Shown here one piece after another: positions 15,128 to 23,911 of a DNA stretch of 64,000 bases (positions are counted from its first letter, which is position 1; the number at the start of each line of letters is the position of its first letter). The notes below the pieces were generated by a model. It worked only from the letters and a program-made list of their open reading frames with translations, was not told the DNA's origin and did not search any database. This DNA comes from Bradyrhizobium sp. LTSP849 (GTDB taxonomy: Bacteria > Pseudomonadota > Alphaproteobacteria > Rhizobiales > Xanthobacteraceae). The position numbers and the translations under genes were made by a program. The DNA lies in NCBI RefSeq assembly GCF_000938255.1, contig NZ_JYMR01000051.1, forward strand, positions 1-64,000. The letters run 5' to 3'.

Positions 15128-17101
15128 CGTCACCACCACTGCAGCAAATGCGTCCCTGAGCCGCTGCGCGAGCTCAGCCTTGCGGTAGGGCTTGGTCAGG
15201 ACGACCGCCTGCGCCTGCGCACGGCCCTGCTCGACCAGGGTCTCCAGCGCGTAGCCGGAGGTGAACAGCACCGGGAGACCGGGACGAATCCGCCGGGCCT
15301 GATCGGCGAGCTCCCAACCGCTGATGCCGCCCGGCATGATGATGTCGGTGAACAGCATGTCGATGTAGGGATCGGTGCGCAGCCGCTGCAGGGCCTCCTT
15401 GCCGTTGACGGCGGCGACGACGCGATATCCGAGAGCTTCCACCCGTTGGATGACCGAGGAGCGCACGAAAGGATCGTCTTCCGCGATCAGGATGGTCTCG
15501 TGCCCGCGGGGTGCAGCCTCCCCGTTCTCCGGCATGTCAGCCGGGGATTCTCCGGCGCCGGCGCGCGGCAAATAGATCCGGACCGTCGTCCCAAGGCCCT
15601 GATCGCTATAGATCGAGACATGGCCGTCGGATTGCTTGGCGAAGCCATAGACCATGCTCAGCCCGAGGCCCGAGCCCTTGCCGACTTCCTTGGTGGTGAA
15701 GAACGGCTCGAAAGCGTGCTCGATCACATCAGGCGTCATGCCTTCGCCGTCATCGGTGACGGAGATCAAGGCGTAGCTGCCGGACATCACTTCCGGGTGC
15801 AGGGCACGATAGTCATCGTCGATCGCAGCCAGCTCCGTGCTCAGTGTCAGGTGCCCGCCTGCCGGCATGGCGTCCTGGGCGTTGAGCGCAAGGTTCAGCA
15901 CGGCGGATTCGAGCTGGGCGCGGTCCGCGAAGGTCTGGATCGTGCCGGGCCCGAACGCCGTTTTGATCTCGATATTTTCCCGCAAGGTGCGCTTGAACAG
16001 CTTGAGCATGGACTCGAGCAGCTGGCGGCAGTCGATCGTCTGCGGCTGGAGCAATTGGCGGCGGCTGAACGCGAGCAGTCGCTGCGTCAGTTCCGCGCCG
16101 CGTTCGCCGGACTCGCAGATGTCGTCGGCAAACTGCCGCAGGTCGGGCCGTGCCTTGAGCTGCTCGCTCAGATGCTCCGCGTTGCCGATGATGACGGTCA
16201 GGAGGTTGTTGAAGTCATGGGCGATGCCACCGGAGAGCTGGCCGACGGTCTCCATCTTCTGTGCCTGCTGGAGCTGCTGCTCGGTCAGCTTGCGCGCAGT
16301 TAGATCGTGGACGATGCCGACGTAGATCAGATCGCCGTCCTGCCACGCCTGGCCCACCGACAGATCCATCGGGAAGGTCGATCCGTCCTTGCGCAGGCCG
16401 GCGGCTTCCCCGGTTGCGAAACGCCGCGCATGACCGGTGGATGAGGGCCTCTTGTCGGCGGACATCAGCATGGCGATGTCCAGATTCATGACCTCGTCGG
16501 CGCGATAGCCGAACAACCGTTCGCAGGCGGGGTTGAACAGCAGAATGCGGGCTTGCGCGTCGAACAGGATGACGCCGTCGACCGCGGTCTCGACCACGGC
16601 GGTGAGGCGCGTCACGCTCTCGCGCATCGCGCGCTGGGCTTCGCCAACCTGCCGGAGCAGAAGCGTCGCGTCACGGCTCTTGATTTCCTCCTCTTCGAGT
16701 GCGGCCTGGACCTTCTGAAGCTCGAACGGGGAGGGGATCGTCAAAATCTTCGGCAATAGCGGCCAGAGCGCGCCGGCGGTGAAGACCGACGCCACCGCCG
16801 TCACCGCCTTGACGATGCCCTCGATGCCGTAGACCGGGACCCAGAGCGTGTAGATCGACAACACATGCGTCAGGCCGCACGCCATGATGAAGACCGCGAA
16901 TGCCCAATAGACCCAGCCGAACTGGAGGTCGCGCCGCTTGGTGACGAGGATCGTAAGCGCAAACGGGATCGAGAAATAGGCAGCCGCAATGCAGGCGTCC
17001 GAGACGACGTGCAGCCAGATCAGCTCGGGCTCCCACAACAGGCAGATGCCGTGCGGTGAAAACATCGAGGAGTCGAGGATGCGTTCGAAGTAGGCCCACA
17101 T
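15122..17101 (-). CDS. Hybrid histidine kinase with ETR1-like (ethylene-receptor-type) membrane domain
   Basis: This is a 659-residue hybrid kinase. Residues ~25-120 form three membrane helices closely matching the ethylene-binding domain of ETR1: SDACIAAAYFSIP (Asp35), FIMACGLTHVLSIYTLW (Cys75, His79) and KAVTAVASVFTAGALW. A coiled coil follows, then a PAS domain (~160-280), a HisKA/HATPase core with GGIAHDFNNLL (phospho-His295) and GSGLGLSMVYG, and a receiver with LIAEDDPF and phospho-Asp586. The start at 17101 (GGGGTGGAATTATG) is preferred over 17200. In ETR1, Cys65/His69 bind Cu(I) needed for ethylene. Ethylene as the actual signal is inference. No dedicated response regulator lies next to it. 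Confidence 0.9.
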   Translation of the reverse strand: MWAYFERILDSSMFSPHGICLLWEPELIWLHVVSDACIAAAYFSIPFALTILVTKRRDLQFGWVYWAFAVFIMACGLTHVLSIYTLWVPVYGIEGIVKAVTAVASVFTAGALWPLLPKILTIPSPFELQKVQAALEEEEIKSRDATLLLRQVGEAQRAMRESVTRLTAVVETAVDGVILFDAQARILLFNPACERLFGYRADEVMNLDIAMLMSADKRPSSTGHARRFATGEAAGLRKDGSTFPMDLSVGQAWQDGDLIYVGIVHDLTARKLTEQQLQQAQKMETVGQLSGGIAHDFNNLLTVIIGNAEHLSEQLKARPDLRQFADDICESGERGAELTQRLLAFSRRQLLQPQTIDCRQLLESMLKLFKRTLRENIEIKTAFGPGTIQTFADRAQLESAVLNLALNAQDAMPAGGHLTLSTELAAIDDDYRALHPEVMSGSYALISVTDDGEGMTPDVIEHAFEPFFTTKEVGKGSGLGLSMVYGFAKQSDGHVSIYSDQGLGTTVRIYLPRAGAGESPADMPENGEAAPRGHETILIAEDDPFVRSSVIQRVEALGYRVVAAVNGKEALQRLRTDPYIDMLFTDIIMPGGISGWELADQARRIRPGLPVLFTSGYALETLVEQGRAQAQAVVLTKPYRKAELAQRLRDAFAAVVVTS

Positions 17102-17364
17102 AATTCCACCCCGAGAAAGTTGCGGACCGGTGTCGGCCCGCAACATTGGTGTCGCTGTACGTTCCACCGCTAACGTCTCACTCCTCGGTATGGACGCCAA
17201 GGGCCAAGGCGATATCAGGCTAAATTTTGCACCCTGTGCACGATTGGGGGTCGACAGCGCCGGATCGCAACCGATTGATTCGCCGGCCGAGCCGCTTGCT
17301 GGCGTTCCATGGTCGCGCTAGGACAGGCCATGGTGGTGTCCCCCTCAGCCAAGTGTATCCCGCG

Positions 17365-18165
17365 ATGACGACGCCCGTGGCGCTCACCATCGCCGGCTCC
17401 GATTCGAGCGGCGGCGCCGGCATCCAGGCCGACCTGAAGACCTTTGCCGCGCTCGGTGTCTACGGCGCCTCCGCCATCACTGCGCTGACTGCGCAGAACA
17501 CCAAAGGCGTGACCGGCATTCACGCCGTGCCCGCCGAATTCGTCACCGCGCAGATCGATGCGGTGTTCTCCGATCTCGATGTCGATGCGGTGAAGATCGG
17601 CATGGTGGCGCAGGCTTTGAGCATCGATGCGATCGCGGCCGCGCTGTCGCGCTGGGCGCCGCGGCATGTGGTGCTCGATCCCGTGATGGTCGCAACCTCC
17701 GGCGACCGGCTGCTGGCATCCGAAGCCGTCGAGGCCCTGCGCAAAAAACTGATGCCGCTCGCTTCGGTGATCACGCCGAACCTGCCGGAAGCTGCCGCGC
17801 TGCTCGACGAACCGCTGGCCGTCCGTGAGGCCGACATCGAAAGCCAGGGGCGCAGGCTGCTCGCGCTCGGCTGCCGCGCGGTGTTGATCAAGGGCGGGCA
17901 CGGCGAGGGCGCCGAGAGCATCGACTATCTCGTCAGCGCCGAAGGAACGATCGCGCTCGCCGCGCCGCGCGTCGCCACCAAAAATACGCACGGCACCGGC
18001 TGCTCGCTCTCCTCGGCGGTCGCGGCAGGTCTCGCCATGGGCGACACCCTTGAGCAGGCGGTGCGCAACGCCAAGGCCTGGATCAGCGCGGCGATTGCGG
18101 CCGCCGACCGCTTCAGCGTCGGCCACGGCCATGGGCCGATCCATCATTTCCACAAGTTTTACTAA
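17365..18165 (+). CDS. thiD: Hydroxymethylpyrimidine/phosphomethylpyrimidine kinase
   Basis: This 266-residue ribokinase-fold enzyme has the ThiD signature AGSDSSGGAGIQADLKTFAA near the N-terminus, DPVMVATSGDRLL in the middle, and the anion-hole motif NTHGTGCSLSSAVAA near residue 210. It phosphorylates HMP and HMP-P for the pyrimidine half of thiamine. The long upstream frame from 17227 has no ThiD-like sequence, so the start at 17365 is chosen. No THI-box riboswitch motif is visible upstream and no other thiamine gene is nearby. Confidence 0.94.
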   Translation: MTTPVALTIAGSDSSGGAGIQADLKTFAALGVYGASAITALTAQNTKGVTGIHAVPAEFVTAQIDAVFSDLDVDAVKIGMVAQALSIDAIAAALSRWAPRHVVLDPVMVATSGDRLLASEAVEALRKKLMPLASVITPNLPEAAALLDEPLAVREADIESQGRRLLALGCRAVLIKGGHGEGAESIDYLVSAEGTIALAAPRVATKNTHGTGCSLSSAVAAGLAMGDTLEQAVRNAKAWISAAIAAADRFSVGHGHGPIHHFHKFY

Positions 18166-18265
18166 CGCCGGCTTCGCGCTCTGCGTCGACGCCGCCGTTA
18201 ACCAATAAGGCCATAACCAATAACGCCTTCGGGTCCGGGCTTTTGCGGGCAGGCATTGCCGCGTC

Positions 18266-18287
18266 ATGTCGCCTGATTGTCGCATGC
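18266..18287 (+). promoter_or_regulatory. Possible Pho box
   Basis: ATGTCGC-CTGA-TTGTCGC-ATGC gives two TGTCGC half-sites spaced exactly 11 bp, the periodicity of PhoB sites (consensus CTGTCAT repeated every 11 bp). Two positions in each half differ from consensus. A further CTGTCAC occurs at 18366-18372. It lies about 145 bases upstream of the PlcP-like gene. Confidence 0.35.
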
Positions 18288-18410
18288 GACTGATATTCGC
18301 GGGGAGGGCGAGGCGAGGTTTGATTCGTATCTGAGGGTGCCTCAAAGGTTCAATTGGTCATCCCCCTGTCACGGGACATTGTTACAGGCTGTCGCATGGG
18401 AAGTTACGAT

Positions 18411-19208
18411 ATGAGTGACGAGAGCCCTGAAAGGCGCTTTCGCACCTTGTTCATCTCCGACGTTCATCTCGGAGCCCGCGGTTCGCAAGCCGACCTTCTG
18501 CTGGACTTCCTGCGCTACCACGATGCCGATACCATTTATCTCGTCGGAGACATCGTCGATGGCTGGGCGCTGAAATCGAGCTGGCACTGGCCGCAATCTC
18601 ATAACGATCTGGTCCAGAAGCTCCTGCGCAAGGCGCGCAAGGGCGCCAAGGTCATCTACATCCCCGGCAATCACGACGAGTTCCTGCGCAACTATTACGG
18701 TACGCATTTCGGTGGCATCGACGTCGTCGAAAACACCGTGCACACCGGCGCGGACGGAAAGCGTTATCTGGTCATCCACGGCGACATCTTCGATCTCGTC
18801 GTGCAGAACGCGCGCTGGCTCGCCCATCTCGGCGACAAGGCCTACGACTTTGCGATCCAGATGAATCGCTTCGTCAATTTCTTCCGGCGCATGTTCAAAG
18901 TGCCCTATTGGTCGCTGTCGCAATGGGCCAAGCAGAAGGTCAAGAACGCCGTCAACTATATCGGTGCGTTCGAGCAGGCGCTTGCCGCTGAGGCGCGCCG
19001 TCACGACGCCGATGGCGTGATCTGCGGCCACATCCACTACGCCGTGATCCGTGACGAGAACGGCATCCGCTACATGAATTGCGGCGACTGGGTCGAGAGC
19101 TGCACTGCGCTCGTCGAGCACGACGACGGTCATTTCGAGATCATCACCTGGGCCGATCAGGCTCGGAAGCCGGCGGAAGTCCCGCAGGTGGCAGCAAGGG
19201 CGGCTTGA
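18411..19208 (+). CDS. Metallophosphoesterase, PlcP-like (LpxH/COG2908 superfamily)
   Basis: This 265-residue protein carries all calcineurin-type metal motifs in order: ISDVHLGARG, VGDIVDGW, IPGNHDEF, VIHGDIFD and CGHIHY. COG2908 includes LpxH and the rhizobial/marine phospholipase PlcP (S. meliloti SMc00171 type), which cleaves membrane phospholipids under phosphate starvation. The next gene, overlapping by one base, is a GT4 glycosyltransferase. The plcP-glycosyltransferase pairing is the known arrangement for replacing phospholipids with glycolipids, so PlcP is favoured over LpxH. A start at 18396 or 18354 is possible; GGGAAG precedes 18411. Confidence 0.8.
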   Translation: MSDESPERRFRTLFISDVHLGARGSQADLLLDFLRYHDADTIYLVGDIVDGWALKSSWHWPQSHNDLVQKLLRKARKGAKVIYIPGNHDEFLRNYYGTHFGGIDVVENTVHTGADGKRYLVIHGDIFDLVVQNARWLAHLGDKAYDFAIQMNRFVNFFRRMFKVPYWSLSQWAKQKVKNAVNYIGAFEQALAAEARRHDADGVICGHIHYAVIRDENGIRYMNCGDWVESCTALVEHDDGHFEIITWADQARKPAEVPQVAARAA

Positions 19209-20251
19209 TGCGCATCCTGGTCGCGACCGACGCCTGGCACCCGCAAGTCAACGGTGTGGTTCGGACGCTGACCAAGCTCGCTGACGCAGCCAAGGGGTTC
19301 GGTGTCGAGTTCACGTTTCTGACGCCGCAATCGTTTCGCACCTTTGCGATGCCGAGCTATCGCGACGTGCGGCTGGCGATGCCGCGCCCGGCCCGGATCG
19401 CGAAGCTGATCGAAGAGGCCCAGCCCGACGGCATCCATGTTGCGACGGAGGGGCCGATCGGCCTGATGGTCCGCCGCTATTGCCGCCAGCGCAAGCTGCC
19501 GTTCACGACCAGCTTCCACACCCGCTTTCCCGAATATGTCCGCGCCAGGGTGCCGGTTCCAGAATCCCTGATCTGGCGGGCGCTGCGCCGTTTCCACAGC
19601 ACCAGCCGGGCCGTGATGGCGGCAACCCCGGCGCTCGCCCGCGAACTGACCGAGCGTGGCTTTGCCAACGTCGTGCTGTGGCCGCGCGGCGTCGACACCC
19701 AGTTGTTCCACCCCCGTGCCATCGATCTCTGCCTTCCGGCGCCGGTGTTCCTCTCGGTCGGCCGGGTCTCGGTGGAGAAGAATCTCGAGGCCTTCCTCGA
19801 CCTCGACCTGCCCGGCACCAAGGTGATCGTCGGTGACGGCCCGGCGCGCATCGCGCTGGAGGAGGCCTATCCGGACGCGATCTTCCTGGGCGAAAAGCAC
19901 GGCGAGGCGCTGGCCGACATCTATGCGGCGGCCGACGTCTTCGTGTTTCCCAGCAAGACCGACACCTTCGGCCTGGTCCTGCTCGAGGCGCTCGCAAGCG
20001 GCCTGCCGGTCGCGGCTTTCCCGGTGAAAGGCCCCCGCGACGTCATCGGCGATGCGCCGGTCGGCGCGCTGGATCATGACCTGCGTAACGCCTGCTTCTC
20101 CGCGCTCGACGTTTCACGGCCGGCCTGCGTCGAATTTGCCTCCAATTACACCTGGGAGGCCTCGGCGAGGGCTTTCGTCGACAGCATTTTGGCGGTCGGT
20201 GCGGTGCTGCCGGGCCGATCCGGCATGGAACAGCCGCGCTTCGTCGCCTGA
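19208..20251 (+). CDS. GT4 glycosyltransferase, Agt-like lipid glycosyltransferase
   Basis: This 347-residue GT-B protein begins MRILVATDAWHPQVNGVVRT, has SVGRVSVEKNLEAFLDLDLP as the start of the nucleotide-sugar domain, and ends that domain with FPSKTDTFGLVLLEALASGL, the family 4 EX7E region. It resembles alpha-glycosyltransferases acting on diacylglycerol. Its ATG shares the A of the preceding TGA, so it is translationally coupled to the PlcP-like phosphoesterase. The two would convert phospholipid to diacylglycerol and then to glycolipid. Sugar specificity (glucose or glucuronate) cannot be told. Confidence 0.85.
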   Translation: MRILVATDAWHPQVNGVVRTLTKLADAAKGFGVEFTFLTPQSFRTFAMPSYRDVRLAMPRPARIAKLIEEAQPDGIHVATEGPIGLMVRRYCRQRKLPFTTSFHTRFPEYVRARVPVPESLIWRALRRFHSTSRAVMAATPALARELTERGFANVVLWPRGVDTQLFHPRAIDLCLPAPVFLSVGRVSVEKNLEAFLDLDLPGTKVIVGDGPARIALEEAYPDAIFLGEKHGEALADIYAAADVFVFPSKTDTFGLVLLEALASGLPVAAFPVKGPRDVIGDAPVGALDHDLRNACFSALDVSRPACVEFASNYTWEASARAFVDSILAVGAVLPGRSGMEQPRFVA

Positions 20252-20314
20252 CTGGGTAAAATCCTCTCGCGGAGGTGTCTTGCCCGCGCCGCATCCGTCG
20301 CGATAACATCCGAT

Positions 20315-21298
20315 ATGACCGAACAACCTCTTCCGATCGGCCCCGCCGATATCGATGCTGCGGCACGTGTGATCGCGCCTTTCGCTATCCGTACCCCGCT
20401 GCTGTCCTTTCCCGTGCTGAACGAGCGTGTCGGCACAAAGGTGTTCCTGAAGCCGGAGATGCTCCAGCGCACCGGCTCCTTCAAGTTCCGCGGTGCCTTC
20501 AACAAGGTCGCCTCGATCCCGCAGGACAAGCGCGCCGGCGGTGTGGTCGCGTTCTCCTCCGGCAATCACGCCCAGGGTGTGGCGGCCGCGGCCAAGATCC
20601 TCGATATGCACGCGACCATCGTGATGCCGGCGGATGCGCCGCTGTCCAAGCGCGAGCGCACCAAATCCTACGGCGCCGAGGTCGTGCTGTACGATCGCTA
20701 CAACGACGATCGCGAGGCGATCTCGCGTGGCATCGCCGAGAAGCGCGGCGCGACGCTGGTCAGGCCCTATGACGATCCCTTCGTGATCGCGGGGCAGGGC
20801 ACCGCCGGCCGCGAGATCGCCGAGGACATGGCAGCCCTCGGTCTTGCTCCTGATATCGTGGTGGCGCCGGCCTCCGGCGGCGGCCTGATCGCGGGTGTCG
20901 CGACCGCGGTGAAGGCGCGCTATCCGCTGGCGCAAATCGTGGTGGCCGAGCCCGAGGCGTTTGACGATCACGGCCTGTCGCTGACCGCAGGCCATCGCGA
21001 ACCGCATGCGCCCGCAGGCCGCACCATCTGCGACGCGCTGATGGCCCTGATCCCCGGCGAGATGACCTTTGCCATCAACAGCAAGCTGCTGGCGCGCGGC
21101 GTGACGGCCTCGGACAAGGAAGTCGGCGCGGCCGTCGCCTTTGCCTATCGCGAGCTCAAGCTCGTGGTCGAGCCCGGCGGCGCGGTGGGCCTTGCTGCGC
21201 TGCTGGCGGGACGTCTCGACGTCGCCGGCAAGAACGTGGTCATCGTGCTCTCCGGCGGCAATGTCGATGCCGATTTGTTCGCCGAACTGGTGGCCTGA
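20315..21298 (+). CDS. Threonine/serine dehydratase (PLP fold type II)
   Basis: This 327-residue enzyme has the cofactor Lys at 57 in RTGSFKFRGAF, followed by SSGNHAQGVAAAA and a Gly-rich phosphate loop APASGGGLIAGVA. It deaminates threonine or serine to 2-oxoacids. It lacks the C-terminal ACT regulatory domains of biosynthetic IlvA, so it is a short catabolic-type or serine-racemase-like member. It follows the lipid pair by 63 bases but has no metabolic link with it. A terminator hairpin follows. Confidence 0.92.
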   Translation: MTEQPLPIGPADIDAAARVIAPFAIRTPLLSFPVLNERVGTKVFLKPEMLQRTGSFKFRGAFNKVASIPQDKRAGGVVAFSSGNHAQGVAAAAKILDMHATIVMPADAPLSKRERTKSYGAEVVLYDRYNDDREAISRGIAEKRGATLVRPYDDPFVIAGQGTAGREIAEDMAALGLAPDIVVAPASGGGLIAGVATAVKARYPLAQIVVAEPEAFDDHGLSLTAGHREPHAPAGRTICDALMALIPGEMTFAINSKLLARGVTASDKEVGAAVAFAYRELKLVVEPGGAVGLAALLAGRLDVAGKNVVIVLSGGNVDADLFAELVA

Positions 21299-21313
21299 TT
21301 TTCTGACATGAAG

Positions 21314-21344
21314 AAGGGGCAGAGCGTTGCCGCTCTGCCCCTTT
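21314..21344 (+). terminator. Terminator shared by converging genes
   Basis: Stem GGGGCAGAGCG/CGCTCTGCCCC with loop TTGC followed by TTT. It lies between the dehydratase and the convergent caspase-like gene and could serve both strands. Confidence 0.8.
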
Positions 21345-21365
21345 GTCGTGTGCGGTTCGTTGCGA

Positions 21366-23108
21366 TCAGTGCATGAAGCCGCCGCGATGACCGCCGCCAC
21401 CGCCCATGCCGCCGCCGCCCATCATGGGCGCCTGGTTCATCGACTGGCGGAAGTTGTTGCCGCCACCATTTCCGAACGAGTTGAACTGCGGGCGGTTGTT
21501 CCGCACCTGAATCTTGTTCACCGGATTGTTGTTGAGCTTCACGACGCCGGTGTTGCCGTTGTTGACGCGGATCGGCTGATTCTGGGTCTGCACATTCGTC
21601 GTCTTCACGTCGGTCGTCTTGACGTCGACGTTCGAGCCGCCCTTGCCGATAGTCACGGGCATGCTCACGATTTTGCCCGGGTTGCTGTTGGCATTGCCGG
21701 CATTCGGCGTGGTATTGGTCGCCGGCAGCGTCACGATCTTGCCGATGCCGCCGTTGTTCGTCGTAGTGTTGGTCGGCGCGGGCAGGGTGACGATCTTGCC
21801 GATGCCGTTGCCGTCGACCGGCTTCTGCACGATCGGCAGGTTGGCGTTCATCTGCGACCCGCCATTGCCCTGCTGCATCAGCGGCATGTATTTGGGCTGG
21901 CCGAGATTGCCGATCTTCAGGGTCGGGGCAATGGTCTGCGGAGCCAGGAACTTCGTCGCCTGCATCAGGGGGATCTGCTTCGGCTGCGTCTCGAGCTTCA
22001 ACGCCATCTGCGCATAGGGGCTGTTGCCGTAGTTTTTGTAGAAGGCCTGGTAGCCGATCGGCGAGTTCGCCAGCACCGCCTGGTGCCAGGCCTGCGTGAG
22101 CAGCAGGTTCGACAGCAGCCAGCGGATGTGATCGCACAGCGGGTCGCGCGGATACATCTCGATGAACTCCTGATAGTACTCGGGCCGGCCTTCCGACAGC
22201 ACGTAGTCATAGGCCTGGCGGGTCGAGCGGCTCGGCAGGTTGGCGGCCATCTGCACCACCGGCGCATTCACCGGCGCGCGGTTGGCGGCAACGGCCGTGT
22301 CGCCGAAGAAGGTGAAGTCAGACGTCAGCGACGAGCTTTCCCACGGGATCTGCGCGCCGCTGGTGGTCTGGTTGACCTGGAGACGCACGCGCTTGAACAG
22401 CTGCTCGATCGGCACGTTGGGTTCGTGCGCGATGTTGAGGAAGGCCTGCGTGTAGGGGCTGTGGCCGCCGGCACCGTCGAGCGCTTCAGCACCCGGCGCG
22501 GTCGAATAGCCGACGATCGAGCCGTTCGGTGCATCGACGATGGCGAGGCCGCGGCTGGCGTCATTCACGTTCGGGAACGGGTTGTTGCGGCAGGCATCGA
22601 GAATAACGATGCGCATCCGGCTCGGGATCGTCTCCAGCGTCGACATCACGTCGACCAGACGCACCGAATTGTTGACGAGCTCGGTCTGGTTCGAGACCTG
22701 CGCGTCGACGGGAACGAGATAGTTCTCGCCGGCGAGCTGCACGCCGTGACCGGCGTAATAGATCATCGCCACCGTGTTCGGACCACGCGCGGACACCTTG
22801 GCTGAAAAATCCTGCACGACGCGAAGCATGTCGTTCTGGGTCAAATCGGTCGCCGAGATCACCTCGAAGCCGGCCGAGTTCAGGAACTGCGCCATCGACT
22901 GCGCGTCATTGTCGGGGTTCGCGAGTTGCGGCGCGTTCTGGTAGTTCGAATTGCCGATCACCAGCGCCACCCGCTGCTCCGGGCCTTGCAGCGCGGTCGG
23001 GGCTGCGGGCTCGACAGGGGCGACTTGTGCGGAAACAGGGCCGCAGGCAAAGCTAAAGAGGCTCCCCAGCAGGCCCGCAGTCATCAGGAAAGGCTTTAGG
23101 CGGAACAT
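21366..23108 (-). CDS. Exported caspase-like (peptidase C14) protein
   Basis: This 580-residue protein has a signal peptide ending CGPVSAQ. Residues ~45-275 form a caspase p20-like domain: RVALVIGNSNYQ, then MIYYAGHGVQ with catalytic His121, and VILDACRNNPF with catalytic Cys173. Both dyad residues are present, so peptidase activity is likely (an orthocaspase-type enzyme). The C-terminal half is Asn/Thr/Val-rich with repeated GIGKIVTLPA and IGK/PGKIV units. It finishes in a glycine run before HRGGFMH. AAAGGAG lies before the ATG at 23108, which is chosen over 23126. Substrates and role are unknown. Confidence 0.87.
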   Translation of the reverse strand: MFRLKPFLMTAGLLGSLFSFACGPVSAQVAPVEPAAPTALQGPEQRVALVIGNSNYQNAPQLANPDNDAQSMAQFLNSAGFEVISATDLTQNDMLRVVQDFSAKVSARGPNTVAMIYYAGHGVQLAGENYLVPVDAQVSNQTELVNNSVRLVDVMSTLETIPSRMRIVILDACRNNPFPNVNDASRGLAIVDAPNGSIVGYSTAPGAEALDGAGGHSPYTQAFLNIAHEPNVPIEQLFKRVRLQVNQTTSGAQIPWESSSLTSDFTFFGDTAVAANRAPVNAPVVQMAANLPSRSTRQAYDYVLSEGRPEYYQEFIEMYPRDPLCDHIRWLLSNLLLTQAWHQAVLANSPIGYQAFYKNYGNSPYAQMALKLETQPKQIPLMQATKFLAPQTIAPTLKIGNLGQPKYMPLMQQGNGGSQMNANLPIVQKPVDGNGIGKIVTLPAPTNTTTNNGGIGKIVTLPATNTTPNAGNANSNPGKIVSMPVTIGKGGSNVDVKTTDVKTTNVQTQNQPIRVNNGNTGVVKLNNNPVNKIQVRNNRPQFNSFGNGGGNNFRQSMNQAPMMGGGGMGGGGGHRGGFMH

Positions 23109-23298
23109 GGCGTGCTCCTTTGGCACTCATCTCGATGCGAGATTGGTTGCGAGGAAGCTTGGCCGCGTTCGAGCCTCTGGTCCGTGATCGCGATCACCAA
23201 GGGCAGGTTGCGTGATCTGAATCACGCTTGGAACCTGCTATGGTGAGCGGCCGGCTTCGCCGGCCAAAGACAAGCCTTTCGGGGGGATAGTCCTTCAC

Positions 23299-23742
23299 AT
23301 GCTAAAATCGATCGATCCGATCCTCACGCCCGACCTGCTCTGGTTGCTCGCCTCCATGGGCCATGGCGACGACCTCGTGGTCGTCGACGCCAATCACCCG
23401 GCCACGCATATCGCCCGGACGACGTCGTCGCAGCGCCTGATCCAGTTGCCCGGCATGAGCATGGAGACTGCGGTGCGCGCCATCATGACGCTCTATCCGC
23501 TCGACGATTTCGATCCAGATCCGGTGCGCGTGATGATGCCCGTCGACGATCCCGACCGCGTGCCGGACGTGCAGCGCGCAGTGTTGGCGGAGATCGACCG
23601 CGCTGTCGGCCGCTCCGTTGCTCCGGGCAAGCTCTCGCGGCCGGATTTTTATCGTGCGGCGGCCGCGAGCTTCGGTGTCGTGCAGGTCGGCGACAGCCGG
23701 GGCTATGGCTGCTTCCTGATCCGCAAGGGCGTGATCAGCTAG
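23299..23742 (+). CDS. RbsD/FucU family sugar mutarotase
   Basis: This 147-residue protein matches the RbsD/FucU pyranase fold: MLKSIDPILTPDLLWLLASM, then MGHGDDLVVVDANHPA with the conserved His/Asp, and a C-terminal GDSRGYGCFLIRKG. Length and the FucU-like GDSRxYG end favour L-fucose mutarotase over ribose pyranase. It interconverts alpha and beta anomers of a sugar before catabolism. No fucose or ribose genes are adjacent. Confidence 0.9.
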   Translation: MLKSIDPILTPDLLWLLASMGHGDDLVVVDANHPATHIARTTSSQRLIQLPGMSMETAVRAIMTLYPLDDFDPDPVRVMMPVDDPDRVPDVQRAVLAEIDRAVGRSVAPGKLSRPDFYRAAAASFGVVQVGDSRGYGCFLIRKGVIS

Positions 23743-23810
23743 GGAAGCTGACCTCGATCAGTTGCAGCGCGTTCGGGATACGAGTGTGAGCACGCTGTTG
23801 CCTCACACTC

Positions 23811-23890
23811 CGTCATTGCGAGCGTAGCGAAGCAATCCAGAGTCTTTCCGCGGCGGCAGTCTGGATTGCTTCGCTGCGCTCGCAATGACG
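23811..23890. repeat. Palindromic intergenic repeat, family B copy 1
   Basis: CGTCATTGCGAGCG and GCGAAGCAATCCAGA on the left are mirrored by CTGGATTGCTTCGC and CGCTCGCAATGACG on the right. A second copy lies at 31040. Confidence 0.85.
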
Positions 23891-23911
23891 ATTTGGAGAG
23901 AGCCTGCGCCC

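Noticed and set aside
17102..17364. Thiamine (TPP) riboswitch before thiD
   Set aside because: No THI-box elements (CTGAGA, ACCTGATCTGG-like) are visible in the upstream region.
20114..21400. 428-codon minus-strand frame
   Set aside because: It is a shadow of the glycosyltransferase and dehydratase genes on the plus strand, with no motifs.
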